From: Ilex aquifolium
Lineage: Eukaryota > Streptophyta > Magnoliopsida > Aquifoliales > Aquifoliaceae
Length of the DNA: 64,000 nt
Direction: 5' to 3'
NCBI GenBank assembly: GCA_951799425.1
Contig: OX637392.1
Location: forward strand, 34,122,093-34,186,092
Shown here in pieces: positions 21,790 through 33,530 of this stretch (position 1 is its first letter; every line of letters starts with the position of its first letter). The notes beneath the pieces were generated by a model. It had not been told where the DNA came from. It saw nothing but the letters and a program-made list of their open reading frames with translations, and did not search any database. The translations under genes and the position numbers were made by a program.

Positions 21790-24178
21790 TGTAACGCCCC
21801 CAAAACCACCCTGAACGGCATTACATACTAAAACCATTTTCATCATGAGAGCACTAAGATAAATCATCCACAAATAAGACTTCATAAAAACCATTCCTTA
21901 ATTTAACAAAATTTGGGCAGAGTCTCCTTTGTTCGGGGAGCTCTACCCAAAACACAACATGTGCAATTATACTATATTGACTACACCGGGTCCAAGTATG
22001 ACTACATATTGACCACACCGAGTCCATTTACACATCACAAAAAAAGATTCTATTCACCATAAATAATATCCACAATATCATCCCAAAAGAATAGGTCAAG
22101 CTATGGCAATTACATTCCAAAAGAATTACACTCAACTTAGCAGCGGAACAAACAAAATACTAGACTATACATGATCTCAAATTAAATTCCCTAGTCTAGT
22201 GCAAAAGAAGCTATATCTCTATATGTCCACCTCGGAATCTCGATTTCCCTCGGATGGGGCCTCCCAATACACCTGCTCGTCAACTCCGAGGTTCTCCTCT
22301 AACACCGTATCTGAAAAATGTAATTTGTAGGGGGTGAGCACTAAGCTCTGTAGCAACATTCCTCCCAAACTCGAACAAGGTTTATAAAACATGTAAAACA
22401 AGTCGGTCTCATTTCACAAATAGCATATATAATCTTTGAAGTAAAACAGGGACATTTTAGAATGGATCTCACGTTTAAGTAGCAACAGTAATGTAAATGA
22501 ACAGTAGAAGAAACCAAGATCCAACACATATCCATTTCCCAAAAATATAAACCATTTTCCCACAAGACCTTGTGGAATCCCATACTCCCACAAGTTCTTG
22601 TAGGTAACCATTTTCCACAATAACACAATAATCCATAACTTGAATATTCCACAACCATATGTATATGTATCTCAAACATGATGTAAGGCAAACCCCATGA
22701 ATCAACACATTGAGTAATATCTAGCCCACATACACCCACACAAATCTTATCAAAGATATCCGTCTTTTAGGAAGGGCGTATGCCATACCAATGGCAGTGA
22801 CGTATCCCACCCAGGTATTAATATACTAACCCTCTGACACGGCACCCGTGAGCAATAGCGGTTTAGTCTTACCAAAGCACTAACCCCACTACGAGTGGTA
22901 GGAAAAATGCCAACCCACACGGAGCAAGCCACACGTCTACCCACTCTACGATATCTCGTCAAAGGCCACCCATGGTCATCCCACACTCATAAGAGATACA
23001 ATACCAAACCCAATTTCACAATTTACAAGTATATCTTAAAAACCCCCAAATTTATCACATGACAATTTCAATAAACAATTAGAAAAATACAAGAGATCAC
23101 CACAACATCATTTTATTACTCAACACAAAGCACTATGGTTTCAAAATCAATAATAAAGGAAGAATTTAAGAAGAAAATCCATCCTCTCCAAAAACTAGGG
23201 TTTTGAAACACAAAAAGAGATTTCATGGGTATTCAACCCTAACTTTGTTAAAAACATGTAATCTTTGCCCAAAAGACTAAGAGATGATGATTTCATATCA
23301 TATATATAACATTTAGAGCAAAACATACATATATACATAAGCCCTAACCTCAATGTAAGAGAAAGAGAAGAAATCCCCTACCTTGGTGTTCTTGAAATCT
23401 AGGGCTTGAATCTTGAATCACTCTTAAATCTTGTGTTCTTCCCCTTTGATCTTGAGTTTTTCTCTTCCTTTCTTTCTCTCCTAGGGTTCTAAAGTGTTTA
23501 GGGTGAGAGTGGAATGAAGAATGGGGCAAATGAGGGCTTGAGGTGGTGTTTTAAACCCAAAAATCCCGACTTTTTAACTGTTCGGCGAGTGTCAGAGAAA
23601 ATCGTACCGGTACGGTACAGTACCGGTACTCCAAAGCTACTGGAGTCGGGCGTACCGGTACGGTATCGTACCGGTACGGTTTGACAGATTTTTGCTCCGA
23701 CTTCCAGGGAAGTTTTGACCCATTTAGAGGTCAAATTGGAAACTTTTCATGAGATACACTTTTGTAGACCTAGATGTCTACTATCTACTGTCCAAATTTC
23801 AGATCAATTGAATATAAGGATAAACAGTTATGACCAAAATACTAAGCAGTGTCCAAGATCTCTTTTTTTACCCAAATTCTTTCTAAGTGTGTTTTCACTC
23901 CGAAATACTTCCTAGCTTCCAATACGCCCCATATTACCTCTCCCAATATTTTTCGACCTTCTGGATTCAATGGAGAACTTATTTTGACCTAAAAATATTT
24001 AGAAACTTCCATAATCCCTCTTCTCAAGTTTACACACCTTCGAAACTCAAACTTCCCAATCCATTTGTCTACCTAGTATTTATTCCTACTATTACTACAC
24101 ATATCCACATTTTTTTTTTACTACAATTATTTACTATATATCTATATACATATATAAAAGAAGATGCGGGGTGTTACA
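21790..24178 (-). repeat. D 3' LTR
   Basis: Begins TGTAACGCCCCC and ends GGGGTGTTACA on the plus strand. It holds the ACCGGT-palindrome cassette at 23603-23678 and a TTTAAAA promoter-like motif at 23549-23556. Confidence 0.93.
23603..23678. repeat. ACCGGT-palindrome cassette in D 3' LTR
   Basis: CGTACCGGTACG at 23603-23614, 23651-23662 and 23667-23678, and AGTACCGGTACT at 23619-23630. A small hairpin (CTCCA..TGGAG) lies between the pairs. It occupies the place held by the TTCGAA cassette in related LTR K; the flanking sequence on both sides aligns with K. Confidence 0.93.
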
Positions 24179-24205
24179 ATCCACCCCCCTTAAAGAAAGT
24201 TTCGT
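24179..24205 (-). promoter_or_regulatory. D polypurine tract
   Basis: On the minus strand AAGGGGGGTGGAT directly precedes the 3' LTR and follows the chromovirus phrase GAGGACGAAACTTT. Confidence 0.82.
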
Positions 24206-24219
24206 CCTCGAAACTTACC

Positions 24220-24740
24220 TCAAGTAGCGAATATGTGCGGGTACTTCTCTCGCATTTCTAGCTCTGATTCCCAAGTAGCTTCTTCCACTCCATGGTGTTG
24301 CCACAAAACCTTCACTAGTCGGATGACTTTGTTACGGAGCACCTTCTCTTTGGCATCGAGAATCTTCAACGGTTGTTCTTCATAGGTTGCTCCATCTTGA
24401 ATTTCAATATCTTCCAAGTCTACGACCGGCGTTGCATCCGATTGACACTTTCTCAACATCGACACGTGGAACACGTCATGTACCCCAGACCACTGAGCTG
24501 GTAACCGCAACTGACACGCCGCTTTGCCCACAACTTTAATTACTTCAAATGGCCCAGTATATCTTGGCGCTAACTTTCCCTTCTTGCCGAATCTAAATAC
24601 TCATTTCTTGGGCGACACTTTGAGGAACACGTAGTCTCCCACTTTGAATTCCAAGGGTCTTCGTCTGTGGTCCGCATAGATCTTCTGTCTATTTTGCGTC
24701 GTGCGTAGCCTCTCTCGGATCATTGTAGTCCTTACTCCGT
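24220..24740 (-). pseudogene. D integrase C-terminus with chromodomain
   Basis: Minus-strand remnant starting near IRERLRTTQNRQKIYADHRR (24720), then FKVGDYVFLKVSPKK and a TGA at 24601-24603. The frame resumes with FGKKGKLAPRYTGPFEVI, and the open part 24531-24220 contains SGVHDVFHVSMLRKC, YEEQPLKILD and a chromodomain-like end VLWQHHGVEEATWESE. This order is typical of Tekay/Del chromoviruses, where the chromodomain guides insertion to heterochromatin. The integrase catalytic core (D,D,E) is absent; sequence upstream changes at about 24770 into unrelated AT-rich DNA. Confidence 0.86.
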
Positions 24741-24929
24741 TAGTTCTTTGCGCACTCTGATATAAATTACAATCCACCAAAGGTTACAGTTGAAACCTAA
24801 CCAGATTTGTCCTCCCATTTTAGCTTCCAAATCCATATACATTTTTTTTTTCTCAATGAAATAATTTAAGAAAAATTAACATAATATCATCGAAAATACC
24901 ATTTTAGTGGTCACTACCAATCACTGAAG

Positions 24930-25915
24930 CTTTTGAATTCATGAGCAAATAAACAATCAAGCTTTGGAATCAAGAATAAATGGCTATCAAGCTTGGAAAT
25001 CAAGAACAAAAGAACAAGCAAGGTTTGAAATTAAGAACAAAGTAACAATCGAATCTTGGAGTCAATAACAGATGCATATCAAGCTTTGTAACCAAGAACT
25101 AAAGAGTATCAAGTTTTGAACTCAAGGACATGGAGAAATCAAGTATTGAAATCAAGAGCAATTGAATGTCAAGTCTTGAAATCAAGAACCAATGAATATC
25201 AAGTATTGAATATCAAGAATAAATGAATCACAAGGGTTAGAATCAATAACAGATGAATATTAAATTTGGCTATCAAGAACCAATGGATCATCAAGCTTGG
25301 GGAAATTAAAAACAAAGGAACAACCAAGTCTTGAAACCAAGAACCAAAGGATGTCAAGTATTGAATATCAAGAATACATGAATTACAATAGTTAGAATCA
25401 ATCAAATGAATATCAAATTTGGCTATCAAGAGCAAATGAATATTAAGCTTGGAAATCAAGAATAAAGACGTATCAAGCTTGAAAGTCATGAACAAAGGAG
25501 AAATTAAGATTTAACGGAACAATCATGTATGGAAATCAATAATAAACGACTATCAAGGTGTGAAATCAAGAACAAAGGATTATGAAGCTTAGAAATCAAG
25601 ACCAAAAGAACACTCAAGTCTTGGAACCAAGAATAAAGAATATCAAGTATTGAATATTGAGAATAATTGAATCACAAGGGTTATAGTCACTACCAAGTGC
25701 ATATCAAATTTAGATATCAAGAACAAATGAATATTAAGCTTGGAAATCAAGAACAAAGGAACAATCACTTCTTGAAATCCATAACAACGAATATCAAGCT
25801 TAGAATTAAAAATAAGGAACAATCAGGTATTGAAATCAATAACAAACAAATATCAAGGGTGGAAAATCAAGAACAAAGGAGAAATCAAGAGAAAAACACA
25901 TTTCCTTGAAAACTA
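24930..25915. repeat. Minisatellite replacing the pol core of D
   Basis: About 1 kb of degenerate 30-40-base units of the type TCAAGCTTGGAAATCAAGA followed by ACAAAGGAACAA. It sits between the protease (25958) and the integrase tail (24740), exactly where RT, RNase H and the integrase core should be. Confidence 0.9.
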
Positions 25916-25957
25916 GGGTTTGGTAGCAAGCAAGGCGATTTAAGGGTTACCCAACCG

Positions 25958-26371
25958 TCACATTATTTTCCACATGGCATTAATTTCAAGAATAGCAAGA
26001 ATCAAGGATTGAATAGCATACATATAACATTTAGAGTCGAAGAAATACATATAAGTAAACCTACTGGTAACTGAAATGTAATCCGCTAGCACGTAACCCT
26101 TACAGACCAGCCTGGTATCCCCATGTTCTCCCGTAGGCAAGTCAACATATAAAGCATGTTCTAGCTCCTCGGAACCCAATCCCAATTCCACAGCGTCCGC
26201 AGTACGTATAAAAGAATGAGTCGCATAGGAATCCAATAAAATTCGGGCCCAAGAATGGTAGAGAAAAACAATACCTTCCACAACGGGGTTGGAGGCATCT
26301 TCCTCCGGTTGAGTCAAAGCAAAAACCTTTCCTTGATTGGCACCGCCGGGAGAATGAGCTTGTAACGGTCT
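25958..26371 (-). pseudogene. D protease, degenerate active site
   Basis: In frame with the upstream gag and separated from it only by a TAG at 26372. It reads NPVVEGIVFLYHSWARILLD, then SYATHSFIRTADAVELGLG, which aligns with the chromovirus protease motif normally containing DTGASHSF. Here the Gly of the D-T/S-G triad is Tyr, so cleavage activity should be lost. After GYVLADYISVTSRF the frame becomes unrelated and ends at 25958. Confidence 0.75.
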
Positions 26372-27640
26372 CTATGGTGGTAATGGCTGTCGTAGCGGTG
26401 GTCTGTTTGCATTCACTCGCCCAGTTGCTTGGTTGGTCTTGGTGGAAAGCAATGGACAATTATCTTTGAAGTGCCCAACACCTCCACAGGTAAAACATCG
26501 GCGTGCATCCGTGCCTACTCTCTCTGGTATGCCTCCCGCTCCTCGAGCTATCTGAGGTCTCTGCTGTGTTGGCCTTTGTAGAGGTGGCTTGTTTGCTGGT
26601 ACTTGCTCGGTTGCTTGTTTGGTCCTTGGCGGAAATGAGGGGCATCTATGTTTGAAGTGCCCATACACTCTGCATGCAAAGCATTGGCGCGGGTCAGTGC
26701 TTGTTCTAGTCTGAGTCACTTCATCTCCTCGAGCTGTCAGAAGTCTCTGTCCACCTGCCTGGTCTGGACTTCGGTATGGTGTTGCTCGCTGCACTCCACT
26801 GGTGCTAGGGTCCGTCCTGATCGGACCTCCTCTCTCGAAGCCCTGTCGCCGCTGGCTGTCCTCTATATCTCTCTCCACCAATGCAGCTCGGTCAACCAGG
26901 TCCCCATACTCCCGGATCTTGAGGGCCACCAACTTCTCCCGGATGACAGGCCTCAATCCCTGCTCAAAGCGTTTGGTCCTGTTGGCCTCAGTATATATAA
27001 ATCCCGTAGCATAACGGGAGAGCTTGTCAAACCTCCTCTCATACTCGGCCACCGTCATACTGCCCTGTCGTAGTGCAAGAATCAGCCTTCATTCGGTCCC
27101 TGACTGATTCAGGGAAGTACTTGTCTTGGAAGATTCGGTTGAACTCCTCCCAAGTGAGAGCATCGGTGTCCCTCCGTCTCTTAACCGAATCCCACCAATA
27201 GTCGGCCTCCCCCTCTAACAAGTAGGTCGCCAAGCCAACCCTCAAGTCTTCGGCAACTCCCATGCCATCCCACACTTTTTTCACCCGCCGTATCCACATA
27301 TCCGTATCCAAAGAATTGGAGCTCCCTTGGAAATTGGGTGTACGTTACCTCAAGAATTCCCGAAGAGCTATCATCCTTCGGTCTCCGTTCCCATTGCCTG
27401 GTACTTGAGCGAGTGGATGAGCTTCACCATTATGGTTATTGTTCCCATTTGGTTTTGTACCAAAGTAGTGAGCTCCCTCAAGTATTGGTAAATGCCTTAC
27501 AGGGCATCTGGAGGTGGTGGTGGTGGTGGATTCGCTTGACCTTGACCTCCACGGCCACGCCCACGTCCGCGTTCATGTACACTTCCACGTTCACGTACAC
27601 GTCCACGTTCACGTCTTCATCCTTGTCCATTTTGCACATC
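26372..27640 (-). pseudogene. D gag with two zinc knuckles
   Basis: An Arg/Gly-rich N-terminus (RGRGRGRGGQGQ, near 27560) with stop codons comes first. The capsid region follows at 27311-27039 (DMWIRRVKKVWDGMGV, YLLEGEADYWWDSVKRR, WEEFNRIFQDKYFPESVR). A one-base shift in the 27039-27058 overlap leads to 27058-26372, with EYERRFDKLSRYATGFI and two CCHC knuckles: CFACRVYGHFKHRC (near 26690) and CFTCGGVGHFKDNC (near 26500). The two are separated by parallel linkers (TNQATGRVNANRPPL and TKQATEQVPANKPPL), which shows an internal duplication. Chromovirus Gags usually have one knuckle. The frame ends at a TAG at 26372. Confidence 0.87.
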
Positions 27641-27813
27641 AATATACAACTTAGTTCATTGATGTACAAGACATAAACTAAAGTGATATGTAGGATGTCT
27701 TGATTTAAGCACAAGGCATATACAAAATTTAACTTAACAATTTCCTTCACCCTAAACCTACATCTCTAGTGGTAATCAATAACCTACAGCTCCCATGTAA
27801 GACCTAAAGTCTA

Positions 27814-27826
27814 GGCTCAGATACCA
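27814..27826 (-). promoter_or_regulatory. D primer-binding site
   Basis: Minus-strand TGGTATCTGAGCC, four bases after the 5' LTR end; one base differs from the initiator-Met type TGGTATCAGAGCC. Confidence 0.82.
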
Positions 27827-27830
27827 ACTT

Positions 27831-30220
27831 TGTAACGCCCCCAAAACCACCCTGGACGGCATTACATACTAACACCATTTTCATCATGAGAGTACTAAGA
27901 TAAATCATCCATAAATAAGACTTCATAAAAACCATTCCTTAATTTAACAAAATTTGGGCAGAGTCTCCTTTGTTCGGGGAGCTCTACCCAAAACACAACC
28001 TGTGCAATTATACTATATTGACCACACTGGGTCCAAGTATGACTACATATTGACCACACCGAGTCCATTTACACATCACAAAATAAGATTCTATTCACCA
28101 TAAATAATATCCACAATATCATCCCAAAAGAATAGGTCAAGCTATGGCAATTACATTCCAAAAGAATTACACTCAACTTAGCAGCGGAACAAACAAAATA
28201 CTAGACTATACATGATCTCAAATTAAATTCCCTAGTCTAGTGCAAAAGAAGCTATATCTCTATATGTCCACCTCGGAATCTCGATTTCCCTCGGATGGGG
28301 CCTCCCAATACCCCTGCTCGTCAACTCCGAGGTTCTCCTCTAACACCGTATCTGAAAAATGTAATTTGTAGGGGGTGAGCACTAAGCTCTGTAGCAACAT
28401 TCCTCCCAAACTCGAACAAGGTTTATAAAACATGTAAAACAAGTCGGTCTCATTTCACAAATAGCATATATAATCTTTGAAGTAAAACAGGGACATTTTA
28501 GAATGGATCTCACGTTTAAGTAGCAACCGTAATGTAAATGAACAGTAGAAGAAACCAAGATCCAACACATATCCATTTCCCAAAAATATAAATCATTTTC
28601 CCACAAGACCTTGTGGAATCCCATACTCCCACAAGTTCTTGTAGGTAACCATTTTCCACAATAACACAATAATGCATAACTTGAATATTCCACAACCATA
28701 TGTATATATATCTCAAACATGATGTAAGGCAAACCCCATGAATCAACACATTGAGTAATATCTAGCCCACATACACCCACACAAATCTTATCAAAGATAT
28801 TCATCTTTTAGGAAGGGCGTATGCCATACCAATGGCAGTGACGTATCCCACCCAGGTATTAGTATACTAATCCTCTGACACGGCACCCGTGAGCAATAGC
28901 GGTTTAGTCTTACCAAAGCATTAACCCCACTACGAGTGGTAGGAAAAATGTCAACCCACACGGAGCAAGCCACACGTCTACCCACTCTACGATATCTCGT
29001 CAAAGGCCACCCATGGTCATCCCACACTCATAAGAGATACAATACCAAACCCAATTTCACAATTTACAAGTATATCTTAAAAACCCCCAAATTTATCACA
29101 TGACAATTTCAATAAACAATTAGAAAAATACAAGAGATCACCACAACATCATTTTATTACTCAACACAAAGCACTATGGTTTCAAAATCAATAATAAAGG
29201 AAGAATTTAAGAAAAAAAATCCATCATCTCCAAAAACTAGGATTTTGAAACACAAAAAGAGATTTCATGGGTATTCAACCCTAACTTTGTTAAAAACATG
29301 TAATCTTTGCCCAAAAGACTAAGAGATGATGATTTCATATCATATATATAACATTTAGAGCAAAACATACATATATACATAAGCCCTAACCTCAATGTAA
29401 GAGAAAGAGAAGAAATCCCCTACCTTGGTGTTCTTGAAATCTAGGGCTTGAATCTTGAATCACTCTTAAATCTTGTGTTCTTCCCCTTTGATCTTGAGTT
29501 TTTCTCTTCCTTTCTTTCTCTCCTAGGGTTCTAAAGTGTTTAGGGTGAGAGTGGAATGAAGAATGGGGCAAATGAGGGCTTGAGGTGGTGTTTTAAACCC
29601 AAAAATCCCGAATTTTTAACTGTTCAGCGAGTGTCAGAGAAAATCGTACCGGTACGGTACAGTACCGGTACTCCAAAGCTACTGGAGTCGGGCGTACCGG
29701 TACGGTATCGTACCGGTACCGTTTGACAGATTTTTGCTCCGACTTACAAGGCAGTGTTGACCCATTTAGAGGTCGAATTGGAAAATTTTCATGCGATACA
29801 CTTTTGTAGCCCTAGATGTCTACTATCTACTGTCCAAATTTCAGATCAATTGAATATAAGGCTAAAAAGTTATGACCAAAATACTAAGTAGTGTCCAAGA
29901 TCTCTTTTTTTACCCAAATTCTTTCTAAGTGTGTTTTCACTCCGAAATACTTTCTAGCTTCCAATACGCCCCATATTACCTCTCCCAATGTTTTTCGATC
30001 TTCCGGATTCAATGGAGAACTTATTTTGACCTAAAAATATTTAGAAACTTCCATAATCCCTCTTCTCAAGTTTACACACCTTCGAAACTCAAACTTCCCA
30101 ATCCATTTGTCTCCCTAGTATTTATTCCTACTATTACTACACATATCCACATTTTTTTTTTACAACAATTATTTACTATATATCTATATACATATATAAA
30201 AGAAGATGCGGGGTGTTACA
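27831..30220 (-). repeat. D 5' LTR
   Basis: 2,390-bp partner of 21790-24178. It contains the same ACCGGT cassette at 29645-29720; its fourth palindrome has one change (CGTACCGGTACC). Few differences from the other LTR suggest a young insertion. Confidence 0.93.
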
Positions 30221-30770
30221 GTTGAACCTCAAGCCAACCTCCTTGGTTGCACTTCAAGCTAACCTCTGTGATTGCACCTCAAGCCAACCTCATTGGTTTC
30301 ATCTCAAGCCAACCTCAACGGTTTCACCTCAAGTCAATCTCTGTGGTTGTACCTTAAGCCAACCTCTGTAGTTGTACCTTAAGCCAACCTCCTTGGTTGT
30401 TCCTCAAGACAATCTATGTGGTTACACCTCAAGCCAACCTCCGTGGTTGCACCTCAAGCCAATATCCATGGTTATACTTCAAGTCAACCTTCATGGTTAC
30501 ACTTCTAGCCAACCTCCTTGGTTGACAACCTCCATGGTTGTCCTTCAGGCTATTTCGCCTCCATGCAACCTCTAAGATTGCCCTTCAAGGCTACTTAGCC
30601 TCCATGTGACCTCTAAGATTGCTCTTCAAGGCTAATTGACCTCCATGCAACCTCTAAGGTTGCCCTCTAAGTTCTTTTGCCTTCGACAGATGACCAACAA
30701 TTTCTACAATTGCTCAGTAGGCTACTTAGCCTTTCTTAAGGATTTGCCTTCTCCGAGCATCAGACACCTC
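30221..30770. repeat. E minisatellite, right half, and a second 51-bp repeat
   Basis: 30221-30560 continues the 25-base CAAGCCAACCTCC array cut by D. From 30540 a different unit of about 51 bases (CAACCTCTAAGATTGCCC, GGCTACTTAGCCTCC) repeats three to four times. Confidence 0.88.
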
Positions 30771-31236
30771 AACTCATGGTGACCCACTCCCTTTGATCAT
30801 AACGGAGGGCGCAGGTGTTAGAAGACTCAAACCACCACTACCAAGGAACTTCTCCATAATCTTAGGAATTAGAAAGTCACTCTCAGGCCATGAAACGTCC
30901 TCCCAAACAAGATATAACCCATCAATCCCAGCTTGACTCTTCAGCAACTCTTATCACTCAATTAGCTCATAAGCAAAGTAAGTCAGTCCCTTCTACAAAG
31001 CAACAATGAATGCTTCTCCTTTCCTTCTATCAGCCAAGCTCCAACCTTTGAACCAAGTGAAGGAACAAAAATGGAAATAAGTAAAGAGAGAGAGAGAGAG
31101 AGAGGGGGAACTAAAAGCCCAAACTTATTAGGCAAACAAAGCCCTTGTTCCCTAGGGAAGGAAGGCCCAAAATACCCAAGTCCTCCAAAAATATACCTTA
31201 ATTAATTTCATCCATTAAACAAGGTATGGGGGCAAT
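30771..31236 (+). other. E 3' internal region, GA microsatellite and polypurine tract
   Basis: No coding domain recognised. A (GA)n run lies at 31086-31105. GGTATGGGGGCAAT (31223-31236) immediately before the 3' LTR is the likely polypurine tract. Confidence 0.6.
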
Positions 31237-31395
31237 TGTGGGGGCTTATGTCTTGCAATTGTCGGTCGGTGCCCTCCTTGAGAGGCTAATGCCGGTTGAC
31301 ACCCTCCTAGGAAGGTCCCTGCCGGTCCACACCTCATACCTGAAGCCACCTAGGGCCAGCCACCTCCTTTCTAATCAAGCTACTACTAGCTCTCT
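31237..31395 (+). repeat. E 3' LTR, truncated
   Basis: Matches the first part of 20594-20780, then diverges completely after TAGCTCTCT, so about 580 bases of the LTR are missing. Confidence 0.8.
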
Positions 31396-32620
31396 TAAAT
31401 GTCCTTATATAATGATGCTCTTGGTATTGTGCTTAGTTTAATGATGCTAGCTCTGTTGGGGCAAGATGTTGCTACTGTGAAATGAATTTATTTATATTTT
31501 AGATTTAATTCTATAATACAAATACAAATACAAATATAGAGTTTTAACGATATGTCGAATATTTTTACTCTCATCGATTCAAAATATTTTCAATTACAAC
31601 AAAAAAATTTGTGAATTTAATGAATTTATTTGTATTATAGATTTTGATTTCCTTGATTCTTTTGTTTTTAATTTATTTATTTTAATAAAATCTTAGAATT
31701 TCAAAAATATTTTAGGTCAATTTATCTAAATATGATTATTTTTTGTTCTTTTGATTGAATTGGGGGTAGTATGTTGTGGTCAACTATTTTTGAATTCACT
31801 ATTTTTCACTATTTTTTAGTTTAGTAATTTTTCACTATTTTTGAGTTTTTTTTTAAATCAATAATTTTTCACTGTTTTTTACTTCAGTAATTTTTCATTA
31901 TTTTTCACTATTTTTTACTATTTTTGAGTTCACTAATTTTTTTTATTATTTTTTAGTTTACTATTTTCGCTAATTTTGAGTTCACTATATTTGGTATATA
32001 CAATTTTCAAGTCATTAATTATGTTTTAGTAAACAAGTTGAATTTTTAATGTAAAATTTGTCAATTTTTGCATATTTCAACTGCAAATAAATGAGATAAA
32101 ATTAAGTTCCAATTTCAATTACCGAAACAGTGAAATAAGTTGAATTTTTACCGTATGAGACACAAACTAGATGAAATTCACTATTTTAAAATTTTTCATA
32201 TTTCCACATCAAGTAAAATAGGTAAATAGTGAAATGATCTAATTTATTTCACCATCATTGAAAAAGTAAAATTTGAAATTGAAAATTTTGTGAACTTTCA
32301 TAGTTTCATTATATTAAAGTGCACTGTTTATATTTTTTCAATATTTTTGATTTTTTTTTTATATATGTTTCTCAATTCAAATTTTTAATGTTTTTGTTGT
32401 TCACTGTTTGTGAAAATTTTGAACGGTGAACTATAAGTTTCATTTTATTAAATTTTACTATTCGTAAAAATTTTGGATAGTAAATTAGGAGTTTTATTTT
32501 ATTAAAGTTCACTATTTGTGAAAATTTTGTTAACTAAGATTTTTATTATATTAAAATTCACTGATTACATTTTTTTAAATATTTTTGAGTTCACTAATTT
32601 TTCACTGTTTTAGGTGGCAG
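31396..32620. other. AT-rich low-complexity DNA
   Basis: Very AT-rich, with many variants of TTTTTCACTATTTTT. Nothing coding is visible. Confidence 0.75.
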
Positions 32621-33530
32621 ATATTGGCAATGAGTTTTGGCTATTGGTGGTTGGCGATGATGATGGCGGTGGGTGGTGGTGGCGAGTGATGGTGGTGGAC
32701 TAATTTTTCACAATTTTAGGTGGTGGGTGGAGGTGGTTGGCGGCGATGATGGGTGGTGCTGGTTGGCGGCAATGGTGGGTGATGGGTGGCGATGATAGGC
32801 TGATTTTTTACTGTTTTATAAACTAAGAGTTTCATTTTACTAAAGTTCACTATTTATATTTTTTTCAATATTTTTCAGTTTACTAGTTTTTAAATGTTTT
32901 GGGTGGTGGTGATAGGCAACAATGGGTAGCGGTGGTGGGCAGTTTTGGCGGCAGCGACGGTGGTGGTGGTAGTGGACGATTGTGGTGGGTGGTTGGTAGC
33001 GATGGTACGTGGTGGTGGTAGAGATGGGTTGTGGTATTGAATTTTGGGTGGTGGTGGTTGACAACAATAGGTAGCGGTGGTGGGTGAATGTGGGGGTGGT
33101 AGTGGTGATAATATTGAACGGCAGTTGGCGGGTGGTTGTAATGGCGGTTGGCGGTGGTGGGTGGTTTGTGATGGTGGTTGGTGGTGGTGGTTAGCGGTTG
33201 GTGATTGTGGCGGCGACGGGTGGTGGTGGGGGTGGTTAGTGATAATGGTGTTAGGTGATGGTGGCGGTGGGCGGTGGTTGGTGAAGGTAATGGCAGTGAG
33301 TGGTGGTGGTGGCAAATGGTGGTGGCGGTGGTGGGTAGTGATGATAATGACGGGTGGTGGTGGGGGTGGTTAGTGATAATGGTGTTAGGTGATGGTGGCG
33401 GTGGGCGGTGGTTGGTGACGGTAATGGCAGTGAGTGGTGGTGGTGGCGGTGGTGGGTAGTGATGATAATGACGGTGAGTGGTGGTGGCGTATGGTGGTGG
33501 TAGTGGTGGGATGATGATTGTAGTGGTAAA
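32620..33530. repeat. GGT/GGTGGC-rich low-complexity block
   Basis: Degenerate (GGTGGT)n-type DNA containing a 134-base tandem duplication: the block starting GACGGGTGGTGGTGGGGG at 33215 recurs at 33349. Frames crossing it are Gly/Trp- or His/Pro-rich and are not genes. Confidence 0.88.

Larger units (their letters stand above)
21790..30220 (-). mobile_element. D: deleted Tekay-like chromovirus
   Basis: 8.43-kb element on the minus strand with LTRs of 2,389 and 2,390 bp, nearly identical by eye. In transcription order it has a 5' LTR (27831-30220), a Met-type primer site, gag, a degenerate protease, a minisatellite in place of RT, RNase H and most of integrase, then the integrase C-terminus with chromodomain and the 3' LTR (21790-24178). 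Flanks are GTTAC (21785-21789) and GTTGA (30221-30225); both are one change from GTTGC, the sequence expected at this point of the E minisatellite. Confidence 0.9.
20594..31395 (+). mobile_element. E: degenerate Tat-like LTR element split by D
   Basis: A 5' LTR (20594-21333), a decayed Tat-type primer site (21338) and minisatellites come before and after chromovirus D. A polypurine tract (31221-31236) and a truncated 3' LTR (31237-31395) follow. The LTRs share TGGGGGCTTATGTCTTGCAA and then a stretch through CTACTACTAGCTCTCT. I find no pol domain. The 3' LTR is cut after about 160 bases, so no second target duplication can be checked. Confidence 0.78.

Noticed and set aside
32840-33459. Thr/Pro/His- and Gly/Trp-rich frames
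   Set aside because: Same cause: degenerate GGT repeats with a 134-bp duplication.
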